A DNA stretch of 38,614 nt. It comes from Candidatus Woesearchaeota archaeon. GTDB lineage: Archaea; Nanobdellota; Nanobdellia; Woesearchaeales; WJKL01. The stretch's first letter is position 1. The number at the start of each line of letters is the position of its first letter. Both the position numbers and the translations under genes were made by a program. The notes beneath the pieces are model-generated. The model saw only the letters and a program-made list of their open reading frames with translations. It ran no database searches and was not told the origin of the DNA. The DNA lies in assembly GCA_014729675.1 (NCBI GenBank), contig WJJM01000056.1:1-38614 (forward strand). Direction: 5' to 3'. Positions 15,678 through 24,051 of this stretch are shown piece by piece.

Positions 15678-16211
15678 ATGGCAAAGATGAGAAAATTTTG
15701 CGCGTATAGAAGGCTGGAAAGGCCCTATACAAGAATATCAAAGTACAGGGAAAAGAGTTTTATCAGGGCAACCCCTCATATCAATCTTGTAAAGTTTGAC
15801 ATGGGCAACCCTAAAAGAGAATACGGATACCAGCTTGACCTTGTATCAAAGAGTGACCTTCAGATAAGGCATAATGCTTTGGAATCAGCAAGGATGACCT
15901 GCAACAGGCTTCTTGAATTACAGTTAGGAAAGAACGGTTACTTCCTTAAGGTAAAGCCTTATCCTTTCCACATACTAAGGGAAAACCCTTTGGCTGCAGG
16001 AGCAGGAGCAGACAGGATGAGTACTGGTATGAAGATGAGCTTTGGAAAAGCTATCTCCTCAGCAGCAAGGATCAAAAAAGGACAATCAATATTCTCATTA
16101 AAGGTAAACAAGCAGAATCTTCCTCTTGCGAAAAAAGCACTTAAAAGAGCGACATACAAGATTCCCTGCAAGTGCCACATAGACATAAAAGAACTAAAAC
16201 AGGCCAACTGA
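15678..16211 (+). CDS. rpl10e: Large-subunit ribosomal protein L10e (uL16)
   Basis: This is a component of the large ribosomal subunit near the A-site tRNA. The 177 residues match archaeal L10e throughout: RPYTRISKY at the N-terminus, FDMGNPKREYGYQLDLVS in the core, HILRENPLAAGAGADRMSTG in the conserved loop, and GQSIFSLKVN before the C-terminal helix. Length is normal. It is transcribed alone from a leaderless promoter, followed after about 45 bases by another TATA box (TTTTATATAT) for the next gene. Confidence 0.97.
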   Translation: MAKMRKFCAYRRLERPYTRISKYREKSFIRATPHINLVKFDMGNPKREYGYQLDLVSKSDLQIRHNALESARMTCNRLLELQLGKNGYFLKVKPYPFHILRENPLAAGAGADRMSTGMKMSFGKAISSAARIKKGQSIFSLKVNKQNLPLAKKALKRATYKIPCKCHIDIKELKQAN

Positions 16212-16256
16212 TCATTTCTAAGAAAGTTTTATATATCTTTTTTATAATCTATCTAT

Positions 16257-16541
16257 ATGGCCATCACTGTTAAAGAAGTCATCAATCCAGAGATAACAGA
16301 TATTCTTAAAAAAGCTATTGAAAAAGGCGAAAAACCTTTCAAGCATGCAGATAAGATTTTGGAATACTGCCCAGATCATGGAAACAAGCTTATCACAAAA
16401 GAACCTATCCATGAGATCAACAACAGGTATGTGGCACATAAAATATGTCCTGGCTGCAGCAGCATATATGTAACAACTCCCACTGAAGAAGAGATAGCAA
16501 AATATAAGGAGGACTTAAGGCTTGTCAGCCACAGACTCTAA
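16257..16541 (+). CDS. Small protein with paired Cys motifs (zinc-ribbon-like)
   Basis: This 94-residue protein is not recognised by name. It has a helical first half (about 5-36), then YCPDHG (Cys38, His41) and ICPGC (CxxC near 64-67), which could form one zinc site of the ribbon kind. The last 20 residues are a charged helix. A TATA-like TTTTATATATC box lies about 28 bases upstream of the ATG. The last 27 bases overlap the 3' end of the convergent NOG1-like gene, so the two genes share coding DNA on opposite strands. The role is unknown; nucleic-acid or protein binding is a guess. Confidence 0.65.
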   Translation: MAITVKEVINPEITDILKKAIEKGEKPFKHADKILEYCPDHGNKLITKEPIHEINNRYVAHKICPGCSSIYVTTPTEEEIAKYKEDLRLVSHRL

Positions 16542-17471
16542 AAGCCTTTTCTTTAGCTCAGAAACATCAGTTAAGGCATCATATTTTTCTTTCAGTTCAT
16601 CAACCCTTTCTTCCTCAGCGATGTCTGTCTTAGACACAAAAACAACAACAGGCTTTCCAAACTTCTTTATCCTCTTGTAGAGCATCTCCTGTTTTTTCAA
16701 AGAATAAGTTTCAGTAGGGTCAAAAACATAGACTATCATATCTGCAACCAGTTTCATGGCAAGATGCGCCTGTATCTCTATCCAGTTCATCTTTTCTACC
16801 CTGTCCAATGTCCCCGGTGTATCCAGAAGCTGAATCTCTTTCTCTATATATCCGACCATGATACCTTTGGTTGTAAAAGCATATCCTGCAACCTTTGGCT
16901 TTGACTTGCTCAACTTCCCAAGCAGCGTGCTCTTTCCAACATTAGGAAACCCAGCTATAGCTGCTGTAAAGATTCCTGACTTGACAACAGGAAGGTTAAC
17001 AAGTGTTTTTCTTGCACTTTCAAGAAACTCAAAATCTTTCTTTACTTGTTTTAATACTGAGAATATCCTTCCCTGGCTCTCTTTCCTTGCTCTTGTTATA
17101 TTTTTTGTATCTTTTGCCTTCCTAATGATGCTGCTGTACTTCCTGAAAAGCTCATCTATCTTTTTCCTTGCCCAATTTAAGGCTCCAAAGCTTTTCTTAA
17201 GTTCTTCTATCCCTATATTTGCACTTATAAGCTGCCTATAAAACTCAGTAAGGTCCTTCACAGACGGAAAAGACTTCACTATATAATCCAGACTGTCTGC
17301 AAGATAGTTTCTTATTATCTCAAGCCTTCTAAGTTCAAGTGTCTTGCTCTTCTCCAGCCTGTTGCCTTTTATCCGTTTCCTGAGGATCCTCAACTTATCA
17401 TCTGCCTTGTTCAGGCTCTTCTTGCTATAGACATCTATCTTTTCCACAGGTTTTATATCATTGAATGCCAT
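16515..17471 (-). CDS. NOG1-type GTPase (OBG/TRAFAC family)
   Basis: The protein matches archaeal NOG1-like GTPases. A helical N-terminal domain (about 1-160) with KIDVYSKKSLNKAD-type sequence precedes a G domain with G1 GFPNVGKS (174-181), G3 DTPG (217-220) and G4 SKTD (280-283). In eukaryotes Nog1 acts in 60S ribosome assembly, so a role in large-subunit maturation is inferred. G4 is SKTD rather than NKxD. I start at ATG 17471 (318 residues), because a TATA box on this strand (about 17493-17503) is some 25 bases upstream; a TTG three codons earlier at 17480 would be too close. The 3' end overlaps the neighbouring gene by 27 bases. Confidence 0.88.
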   Translation of the reverse strand: MAFNDIKPVEKIDVYSKKSLNKADDKLRILRKRIKGNRLEKSKTLELRRLEIIRNYLADSLDYIVKSFPSVKDLTEFYRQLISANIGIEELKKSFGALNWARKKIDELFRKYSSIIRKAKDTKNITRARKESQGRIFSVLKQVKKDFEFLESARKTLVNLPVVKSGIFTAAIAGFPNVGKSTLLGKLSKSKPKVAGYAFTTKGIMVGYIEKEIQLLDTPGTLDRVEKMNWIEIQAHLAMKLVADMIVYVFDPTETYSLKKQEMLYKRIKKFGKPVVVFVSKTDIAEEERVDELKEKYDALTDVSELKKRLLESVADKP

Positions 17472-17646
17472 AGAAAACAAGACAAAAATAAACTATATAA
17501 AGCTTTGTTATTGGTTTATAGCAGACATCTTAAAGACAGATCCAATAGCATCTTATTTTTTCTTAAAATTGCCCCAGGCACATAATGATGCAGAATCAGC
17601 AACATAAGAGGAATATTTATATATCAATTTATTTTAGGGTTTTAAT

Positions 17647-18174
17647 ATGGATAAAACTGCATACATCAGAGATTTTTTTCGGATTGGGATTTCTCTAAAA
17701 GATTCCAGAAAAGGCATATCTCCATTGGTCTCAACAGTGCTTCTTGTTTTCCTGGCTATAGGGTTGGGAGTTATAGTCATGAACTGGGGTCGTGCCCAGC
17801 TTGAAGAAAATGCAAAATGTTCTGTTGACACTATGATGGAGATAGTAGAGATAGGGGGAAAAGAAGAGATATGCTATGCAGGCAGCGGTGAGAATGGATT
17901 TATAGAATTCACTGCTGAAAACGGTCCAAATATAGATATATCCAGAATAAGGATGAGAGTGATAGGCTCAAGAGACATATACACAGTAGAGGTCCCTGAA
18001 AGCTCGATAAGTATAGGGGGAGCTGTAAAAAAGACTGTCGCCTATAACTTTAATCTTTTCGGAAAGATAAGGCAGGTAAAGCTGACTCCAAGGCTGGAGC
18101 TGTTTCCAGGAGAGAGTCCGATACTTTGTGATGAACAGTCAATAGAGCTGGAGAATATACCTGAATGCAGATGA
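17647..18174 (+). CDS. Pilin-like protein with class III signal peptide
   Basis: After a 20-residue leader the sequence SRKGISPLVSTVLLVFLAIG appears, with the classical archaeal prepilin site (RKG then ISP) and a hydrophobic helix (about 24-45). The 175-residue protein then has a beta-rich domain with four cysteines (near 58, 77, 160 and 174). This is typical of archaeal type IV pilin-like proteins processed by a FlaK/PibD-type peptidase, which is encoded at 28344-29198. Unusually, the next gene, an NFACT-R protein, overlaps its end by 4 or 10 bases, so the two are translated together. TTTATATAT at about 17613 is a likely TATA box. Confidence 0.75.
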   Translation: MDKTAYIRDFFRIGISLKDSRKGISPLVSTVLLVFLAIGLGVIVMNWGRAQLEENAKCSVDTMMEIVEIGGKEEICYAGSGENGFIEFTAENGPNIDISRIRMRVIGSRDIYTVEVPESSISIGGAVKKTVAYNFNLFGKIRQVKLTPRLELFPGESPILCDEQSIELENIPECR

Positions 18175-18938
18175 AAATAAACTTAGATGTTTCTAAAAAT
18201 GTTGAAGAGAATGCAGCTGTCTATTATGAAAAAGCCAAGAAAGCCAAAAGAAAACTCGAAGGGGCAGAAGAGGCCATAGGAAAAAGTGTTCTTAAGCTTG
18301 AGCAGGCAAAGAAAAAGCAGGAAGAAGCTGAAAAAAAAGCAGAACAGAAAGTTTCCAGAAAAAAGGAATGGTATGAAAAGTTCAGATGGTTCTTTTCTTC
18401 AGAAGGATTCTTATGCATCGGCGGAAGAGATGCTGCTACAAATGAGATAGTCATAAAAAAATACACTTCTGAAGATGATATAGTTTTCCACACGTCCATG
18501 GCAGGCTCGCCTTTTTTTGTTATAAAGACAGAAGGAGGAAAGCCGGGAGATGCAACCTTAAATGAAACTGCGCAGGCAACTGCTTCCTACTCAAGAGCAT
18601 GGAAAGCAGGGATAGCCTCTGTTGAGGTATTTCATGTTAAGCCTGAGCAAGTAACTAAAGAAGCAAAAGCAGGAGAGTATATCCAAAGAGGGGCTTTTAT
18701 GATATACGGCAGGAAGAATTTTATCTCTGCTTCATTGGAAATTGCAGTCGGCATAAAGAACAATGTAATCATCGGAGGTCCTGTTGATGCTGTAAAGGCA
18801 AATGCTGTCAGGTTTGTGAAAGTAGAACAGGGAAATATGAAAGCCTCTGATGCTGCAAAGAAGATAAGAAAAAAGCTTGGAGGCGGAGAATTGGATGAGA
18901 TAATAAGATTTTTGCCCTCAGGAGGATATAGTCTATAG
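18165..18938 (+). CDS. Stand-alone NFACT-R (DUF814) protein with coiled coil
   Basis: Residues 1-65 are a charged coiled coil (YYEKAKKAKRKLEGAEEAIG and on), and about 75-190 form an NFACT-R domain: FLCIGGRDAATNEIVIKKY, DIVFHTSMAGSPFFVIK, ATASYSRAW and GEYIQRGAFMIYGRKN. In RqcH/NEMF/Tae2 proteins this domain and coiled coil contact stalled large ribosomal subunits; full-length members also have NFACT-N and helix-hairpin-helix parts that are absent here. An RNA- or ribosome-binding role in quality control is inferred. Starts at 18165 and 18171 are both possible, the latter giving an ATGA overlap with the pilin-like gene upstream. Confidence 0.8.
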   Translation: MQMKINLDVSKNVEENAAVYYEKAKKAKRKLEGAEEAIGKSVLKLEQAKKKQEEAEKKAEQKVSRKKEWYEKFRWFFSSEGFLCIGGRDAATNEIVIKKYTSEDDIVFHTSMAGSPFFVIKTEGGKPGDATLNETAQATASYSRAWKAGIASVEVFHVKPEQVTKEAKAGEYIQRGAFMIYGRKNFISASLEIAVGIKNNVIIGGPVDAVKANAVRFVKVEQGNMKASDAAKKIRKKLGGGELDEIIRFLPSGGYSL

Positions 18939-19140
18939 ATTTTTAAGAGTTAGATTTTAAACTATTCAACTTTAATAAGATTCAATCCTGATTTATATGA
19001 ACAATAGGTTTGCCTATAACCTGCTTCAGAAGCTATGAAAGCAAACATTTCGAGACATTTCATCCTATAATCTTTTTGTCTCAGTTTTATACTGCAGAAA
19101 TGCACTTTCTTTATAAGTTTTAATCTATTATATATCAGGT

Positions 19141-19527
19141 ATGACTTATTTTTCTCAGAACAGGAAATACAAGGCAAAGGATGCTGCAGATATAGAATAC
19201 ATTATCGGCAAAGAGAAGAAGAAGCAGGATTTTACTCACTCAGTCCCTGATAAAAGGATGGAGAAAGAAAGGCTGCCTTCTGGGTTATACGGCTATACTT
19301 TTCTTGGCCTAGATTATATGGCTATAAATGACAACCTTGATCCAGAGCAGAGTTACAAGACCCAAGTGCATGAGGCTATCCACACTGAAGATGAATATGA
19401 GACAAGACAGCTGGAAAAGTGGATGTTTGAGATAGATGAGGAAAAGATAAGAAAAGAGCTAGGTAAAGATAAAATCATAAGAATCTATGCTGCAGAAAAG
19501 CAAGATTACAGCAGTAAAGCAGCATAA
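19141..19527 (+). CDS. Small protein with HExxH motif, putative zincin-like
   Basis: The 128-residue protein contains HEAIH at residues 77-81, the zinc-binding HExxH pattern of metallopeptidases. HTEDEYETR follows, supplying nearby acidic residues (Glu83, Glu86) that could be further ligands. The region before it (GLYGYTFLGLDYMAIND) could form the beta edge found next to the active-site helix. The rest is charged helix. There is no signal peptide, so it would act in the cytoplasm. It is too short for the standard families I know, and a minimal regulatory zincin like IrrE/ImmA is only an analogy. A CTTTATAAG TATA box lies near 19111-19119, about 26 bases upstream, suggesting a leaderless message. 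Confidence 0.6.
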   Translation: MTYFSQNRKYKAKDAADIEYIIGKEKKKQDFTHSVPDKRMEKERLPSGLYGYTFLGLDYMAINDNLDPEQSYKTQVHEAIHTEDEYETRQLEKWMFEIDEEKIRKELGKDKIIRIYAAEKQDYSSKAA

Positions 19528-19608
19528 GGATATTCTTAAAAATATAATAACCAAACCTTATATTTTATACTAACAATACTTATTAATGAAACTTCATTTT
19601 TCTGATAT

Positions 19609-21060
19609 ATGGGCGGACTTTTCGGCATTGTTTCAAAAGAAGATTGTGTAAACAACTTGTTCCATGGAACTGATTATCATTTTCATCTTGGAACTATGAG
19701 AGGAGGACTTGCAACCTATAAGGAGGATGGGCCGACCCATGTCATCCATGATATCTCTAATTCACAATTTAGAAGCAAGCTTGAGCCAGACCTTAAAAAT
19801 CTGCGCAAGAGCAGAAGCGGGATAGGGGTGATAAGTGATATAGATTCCCAGCCTTTGACTATAGAGTCGCATCTGGGAAAATATGCTATCGCTACAGTAG
19901 GTGTTATAAAGAACATCGATAAGCTGAAAAAAGAAGCATTTAGGAGAAGGTCAGCTCATTTTACAGACCTTGAAGAAGGAGGGATAAGCCAGACAGAGAT
20001 GGCTGCAACACTGATAAACCAAGAAGGCAGTTTTGAGGAAGGGATAGCTTATGCACAGGAAGCTATCAAAGGAAGCTGTTCTATGCTGCTGCTTACTGAA
20101 AAAGGCATATATGCTGCAAGAGACAAGCTTGGAAGGACACCTTTAACTATAGGGAAAAAAGAAAATGCTTATGCAGCTGCTTCAGAATCATGCGCATTCA
20201 TAAACAATGGTTATGATTCTATAGAGAGATTTCTAGGGCCGGGTGAGATAATCCTGCTGGATGCAGAAGGCGTTGAACAGAAGAAAAAGCCGAATAAGGA
20301 TATGCAGGTCTGCTCTTTTCTTTGGGTATATTACGGGTTTCCTGCTTCTGAATATGAAAACATAAACACAGAAGAGGTAAGATACAGCTGCGGAAATGCT
20401 CTTGCAAAATCTGATGAGAAAGACATCAAGACCGGAAAACTTAAGATCGATATGATAGCAGGGATCCCTGATTCAGGGACAGCACATGGCATAGGATATT
20501 CACATGAGACTGGAATACCTTTCAAAAGACCTTTTACAAAATATACTCCTACCTGGCCAAGAAGTTTCATGCCCCAGGATCAAAAGATAAGAAACCTTGT
20601 AGCAAACATGAAACTTATACCTATCAAAAGTATGGTAAAAGATAAAAGCATACTTTTCTGCGAGGATTCCATCGTAAGAGGGACACAGTTGGGAGAAACG
20701 ATAAAAATGCTTAAAAAGTATGGGGCAAATGAGATTCATATGAGGCCTGCATGCCCTCCTTTGGTTTATGGCTGTGATTTTCTTAATTTTTCAAGATCAA
20801 AGAAGATAAATGAGCTTGCAGGGATAAGAGCTATGATGGAGTTGGAAGGCCTTGACAAGAGGAAAGATGTTCCTGCTGAGATAGTCAGACAATATAGTGA
20901 TGAAAACTCAGAAAAATATCATCAGATGGTTGATTGGATCAGGGATGATCTTAGTCTGGACAGCCTAAAATACCAAAAGCTTGATGATCTTGTAAAAGCT
21001 ATTGGCCTGCCTAAAGAAAAGCTTTGCACACATTGCTGGGATGGAAGCAGCTATTTCTAA
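19609..21060 (+). CDS. PurF-like amidophosphoribosyltransferase lacking the glutaminase cysteine
   Basis: The 483 residues align in order with glutamine-PRPP amidotransferase: a class II amidotransferase-like N-terminal half, a phosphoribosyltransferase half with the PRPP loop CEDSIVRGT (351-359), and a C-terminal LCTHCWDGSSYF end typical of PurF. The N-terminus is MGGLFG instead of MCGIxG, so the N-terminal nucleophile is missing. The oxyanion-hole segment reads ATVGVIKN instead of an N-G-containing one. It should not hydrolyse glutamine; it may use ammonia, carry out another PRPP reaction, or be regulatory. No other purine synthesis gene is nearby. A TTATTAA box is about 30 bases upstream. 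I leave the symbol empty because the classic reaction is doubtful. Confidence 0.8.
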   Translation: MGGLFGIVSKEDCVNNLFHGTDYHFHLGTMRGGLATYKEDGPTHVIHDISNSQFRSKLEPDLKNLRKSRSGIGVISDIDSQPLTIESHLGKYAIATVGVIKNIDKLKKEAFRRRSAHFTDLEEGGISQTEMAATLINQEGSFEEGIAYAQEAIKGSCSMLLLTEKGIYAARDKLGRTPLTIGKKENAYAAASESCAFINNGYDSIERFLGPGEIILLDAEGVEQKKKPNKDMQVCSFLWVYYGFPASEYENINTEEVRYSCGNALAKSDEKDIKTGKLKIDMIAGIPDSGTAHGIGYSHETGIPFKRPFTKYTPTWPRSFMPQDQKIRNLVANMKLIPIKSMVKDKSILFCEDSIVRGTQLGETIKMLKKYGANEIHMRPACPPLVYGCDFLNFSRSKKINELAGIRAMMELEGLDKRKDVPAEIVRQYSDENSEKYHQMVDWIRDDLSLDSLKYQKLDDLVKAIGLPKEKLCTHCWDGSSYF

Positions 21061-21113
21061 ATAGAAAATATTTTAAAGGCTTATTTCTATTATTTGCTAA
21101 AAGAGGTGGTTAG

Positions 21114-21932
21114 ATGGGTTTTTTAGGCAAAAGAAGCAGAGATTCGCATAAAGGAGACAATGGAAGGGTTCTTGTCATAGGCGGCTCAGAGGATTATGTT
21201 GGAGCTCCTGCTCTTGCAGGCATGGCTGCTTTGAGGTCTGGCTGTGATTATGTTGTTGTTGCCTGTCCGTCTAATGCAGCATGGAGCATCAATTCTTTGT
21301 ATCCTGACCTTATAACCAAAAAACTCGAAGGAAATTTCATAAACTGGGATAATGTTTCTGATCTTATTGAGATGAGCGAGGATTTTGACGTTGTTCTTAT
21401 AGGAAATGGCATAGGCACTGAAGAAAGTACAATGGATGTTGTAAAGGAGCTTGTAGAGAGGATTCCTGACTTTAAGGTCATAGACGCAGACGGGCTGAAG
21501 GCATTGAAGGATGCTGAATTTGTCAATACTGTGATGACGCCTCATGCAGGAGAATTTGAGATCATGGCTGATGAGGACATTTCAGGAAAAAGCAGGGAAT
21601 ACAAGGCAAGGCTTCTGCAGGCATACACTAAAAAAGACACAGTTATACTGCTTAAAGGCAATACTGATATAATCGCTTCAGATGAAAAGTTTGCCTATAA
21701 CAATACAGGCAATCCAGGGATGACTATAGCAGGGACAGGAGATGTTCTTGCAGGGATTACAGCAGGATTCCTTGCGCAGAGCAAAGATATGTTCAAAAGT
21801 GCTGTAAATGCTGCATACCTAAATGGAAAAGCAGGGGATTACCTGTTAAGACAGAAAGGCTATGGGTTTACAGCTTCAGATATGCTGGATGTTATCCCTG
21901 CAGTTAAGAAGAGAATAATAAGATGGAGATAA
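21114..21932 (+). CDS. nnrD: ADP/ATP-dependent NAD(P)H-hydrate dehydratase
   Basis: The enzyme repairs hydrated NADH or NADPH using a nucleotide. The 272 residues show the family motifs in order: HKGDNGRVLVIGGS (12-25), a VVLIGNGIGTE region, DADGL (124-128), TPHAGEF (about 142-148) and GNPGMTIAGTGDVLAGI (about 201-217). Only the kinase-like dehydratase domain is present; the NnrE epimerase domain that is fused to it in many organisms is not encoded in the window. A GAGGTGG ribosome site lies before the ATG, 53 bases after the PurF-like stop. Confidence 0.95.
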   Translation: MGFLGKRSRDSHKGDNGRVLVIGGSEDYVGAPALAGMAALRSGCDYVVVACPSNAAWSINSLYPDLITKKLEGNFINWDNVSDLIEMSEDFDVVLIGNGIGTEESTMDVVKELVERIPDFKVIDADGLKALKDAEFVNTVMTPHAGEFEIMADEDISGKSREYKARLLQAYTKKDTVILLKGNTDIIASDEKFAYNNTGNPGMTIAGTGDVLAGITAGFLAQSKDMFKSAVNAAYLNGKAGDYLLRQKGYGFTASDMLDVIPAVKKRIIRWR

Positions 21933-21984
21933 GCTCCAGGAAAGATTTAAATAATAACAGTATCTATCTGAAAAAAGACTAAAA

Positions 21985-23688
21985 ATGGACCTTATATTTG
22001 AACTTGGGATAATATTCTTGCTTGCTGCACTTATCGCGTACTTATCCAAGCTATTCAAGCAGCCGATACTTCCCGCATATATCCTTGCAGGTGTTATACT
22101 TGCCCTGACTACAACTGTAGGAGAAAGCGGCATAGTCCCTACTATGTCTGAACTTGGGATAGCTTTTCTGCTCTTTATAGTTGGGATGGAGATAGACTTT
22201 AACAGGCTGAAAGATATAGGATTTATAAGCACAATAGGGGGAACAGTGCTCTCTGTTTCGCTTTTTTTTATAGGGCTTTTCACAGCAGGATCCCTGGGCC
22301 TGCCCATACTTGAATCTGTGTATATAGGATTGGTCATAGCTTTCAGCAGCACAATGGTTGTTGTAAAGCTTCTTGATGACAAGAATCAGCTGGACACGCT
22401 TCATGGAAGGATAGTCTTGGGAATCCTTCTTATGCAGGATATATTTGCTATAATTGCATTGTTCGTGCTTTCTTCATTGGACACTTTCTCATTCATAAAT
22501 CTGGGGATGTCTCTCGGGATCATGGTGGGAATAGGAATAGCCACATTTATTGCAAGCAGGTATATCCTGCCTGAAGTCTTCAAATATGCTGCAAGATCAG
22601 AAGAGCTTCTTTTCATAACATCTATAGCAATGTGTCTCCTTTTTATAGGGGCTTTCCATTATCTGCATCTCTCCATAGCGATTGGGGCATTTATTGCAGG
22701 TATAGCACTTGGAAATCTTCCTTATAATCTTGAGATAATCTCACTTGTAAAGCCCATAAGGGATTTCTTTGCTGTTGTGTTCTTTGTAGCATTAGGGATA
22801 CAGCTTAACCTTGGAGCGATAAACTCTGCAGTTGTAATGATCATAGTGCTTCTGCTTATGACTATAATACTGAAGCCCTTGCTTATACTCATCATGGTGT
22901 CTTATTTTGGATATAAGGAAAAGCCTGCTTTTTTGACAGCATTGTCGCTTGCACAGGCAAGCGAGTTTTCTCTCATACTTTTTGTCATGGGGCTTTCTCT
23001 TGGCCATATAACTGACAAGCTGTTTTCCTCTGTTATACTCGTCACCATAACAACAATGGCTCTGACCCCCTATCTTATGAAATATGAAAAAGGCATCTAT
23101 AGGATATTGTCAAAACACATGAGATTCATAAAAGCAGTCGGAGAACAGGGCAAGCTGGAATATGTTCCCAAGAAAGTGAAAAAAGATGTCATCCTTATAG
23201 GATATGACAGGCTTGCATACAACATATTCAAGACACTTAAGAAACTGAAACACAAGTTCCTGGTTGTAGATTATAATCCAGAAGTCATAAAGAAGCTCAT
23301 CAACAAGAAGATACCATGTATCTACGGAGATATAGGCGATCTGGAGATAATAAACAGGCTTGACCTTAAGGAGACTAAGATGATAATCTCCACCATCCCT
23401 GACAAGGAAGACAACCTTACTCTTATAAAGAAAGCAAAAGATTTAAACAAGGACGTGCTGATGATAGTTACAGCATCACATGTAGAGGATGCGCTTGATA
23501 TGTACAAAGCAGGGGCTCACTATGTTATACTTCCTCATTTCCTGGGTGGAGAGAGGGTATCTCTTCTGCTTGAAGAAGTAAGTGGGGATGTCAAAAAACT
23601 GCTTAACCACAAGCTTATACATTTAAGAGAGTTGAAAGAAAGAAAGAAATTAAAGCATAAACATCCTAAAAGGAAGAGGCACAGATGA
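21985..23688 (+). CDS. Kef-type cation/proton antiporter with TrkA-N domain (CPA2)
   Basis: Residues 1-380 contain about twelve transmembrane helices in the pattern of CPA2 antiporters, with AFSSTMVVVKLL and GRIVLGILLMQDIFAI as the family's core motif including the membrane aspartate. Residues 400-510 are a TrkA-N/KTN nucleotide-binding domain (VILIGYDRLAYNIF, FLVVDYNPEVI, IYGDIGDLEII). The glycine-rich loop is altered: GYDRLA in place of GxGxxG, so NAD binding may be weak or different. The tail is strongly basic (KERKKLKHKHPKRKRHR). It likely exchanges K+ or Na+ for protons. The stop overlaps the following gene by four bases (ATGA). Confidence 0.9.
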   Translation: MDLIFELGIIFLLAALIAYLSKLFKQPILPAYILAGVILALTTTVGESGIVPTMSELGIAFLLFIVGMEIDFNRLKDIGFISTIGGTVLSVSLFFIGLFTAGSLGLPILESVYIGLVIAFSSTMVVVKLLDDKNQLDTLHGRIVLGILLMQDIFAIIALFVLSSLDTFSFINLGMSLGIMVGIGIATFIASRYILPEVFKYAARSEELLFITSIAMCLLFIGAFHYLHLSIAIGAFIAGIALGNLPYNLEIISLVKPIRDFFAVVFFVALGIQLNLGAINSAVVMIIVLLLMTIILKPLLILIMVSYFGYKEKPAFLTALSLAQASEFSLILFVMGLSLGHITDKLFSSVILVTITTMALTPYLMKYEKGIYRILSKHMRFIKAVGEQGKLEYVPKKVKKDVILIGYDRLAYNIFKTLKKLKHKFLVVDYNPEVIKKLINKKIPCIYGDIGDLEIINRLDLKETKMIISTIPDKEDNLTLIKKAKDLNKDVLMIVTASHVEDALDMYKAGAHYVILPHFLGGERVSLLLEEVSGDVKKLLNHKLIHLRELKERKKLKHKHPKRKRHR

Positions 23689-23939
23689 CATCAAAAGATA
23701 TCAAGAAAAAAGCAAAAGAGCTTGAACCTGTAATAAGGATTGGGAAGAACGGTCTGAATGAACCTGTAGTTGAAGAGATCAAAAAACAGCTTAAGAAAAA
23801 AAGATTGATAAAGGTAAAGTTTTTGAGGTCAGCACTTGAAGACAAGGACAAGAAAGAAGCCTTTTCTGAACTTGCTTCAAAGATTGATGGAAAGATAGTT
23901 CTTAAGACTGGTTTTGTGCTTGTCTTGCAGAAAGAGTGA
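23685..23939 (+). CDS. CRS1-YhbY-type RNA-binding protein
   Basis: This 84-residue protein is a complete CRM/YhbY domain, a KH-like RNA-binding fold linked to large-subunit ribosome assembly in bacteria and intron splicing in plants. The pattern is clear: KELEPVIRIGKNGLNEPVVEEI, then LKKKRLIKVKFLRSALEDKDKK, and a final GKIVLKTGFVLVL strand. The GKNGL loop (about 18-22) is the conserved surface. It begins within the stop of the antiporter gene, so the two are translated together, although no functional link is obvious. Confidence 0.9.
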   Translation: MTSKDIKKKAKELEPVIRIGKNGLNEPVVEEIKKQLKKKRLIKVKFLRSALEDKDKKEAFSELASKIDGKIVLKTGFVLVLQKE

Positions 23940-24051
23940 TAATATATTTTAATTACAATCTTCATGTCGATCAAGCTTTTCCTATATGAATTTATAGAAA
24001 AATAAGATTTAATAGCAATATTTAAAAACATCCTACCCTTCATCTTAGATT

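Noticed and set aside
18962-19177. Minus-strand reading frame of 71 codons in the gap after the NFACT-R gene
   Set aside because: It overlaps the start of the HExxH gene head to head, covers that gene's TATA box, has no ribosome site and no recognisable sequence. I see no supported feature in 18939-19110.
23940-24051. Possible RNA gene between the YhbY-like gene and the HIT pair
   Set aside because: No tRNA arms or C/D boxes can be found; it is AT-rich spacer with a TATA-like TTTAAAAAC before the HIT gene.
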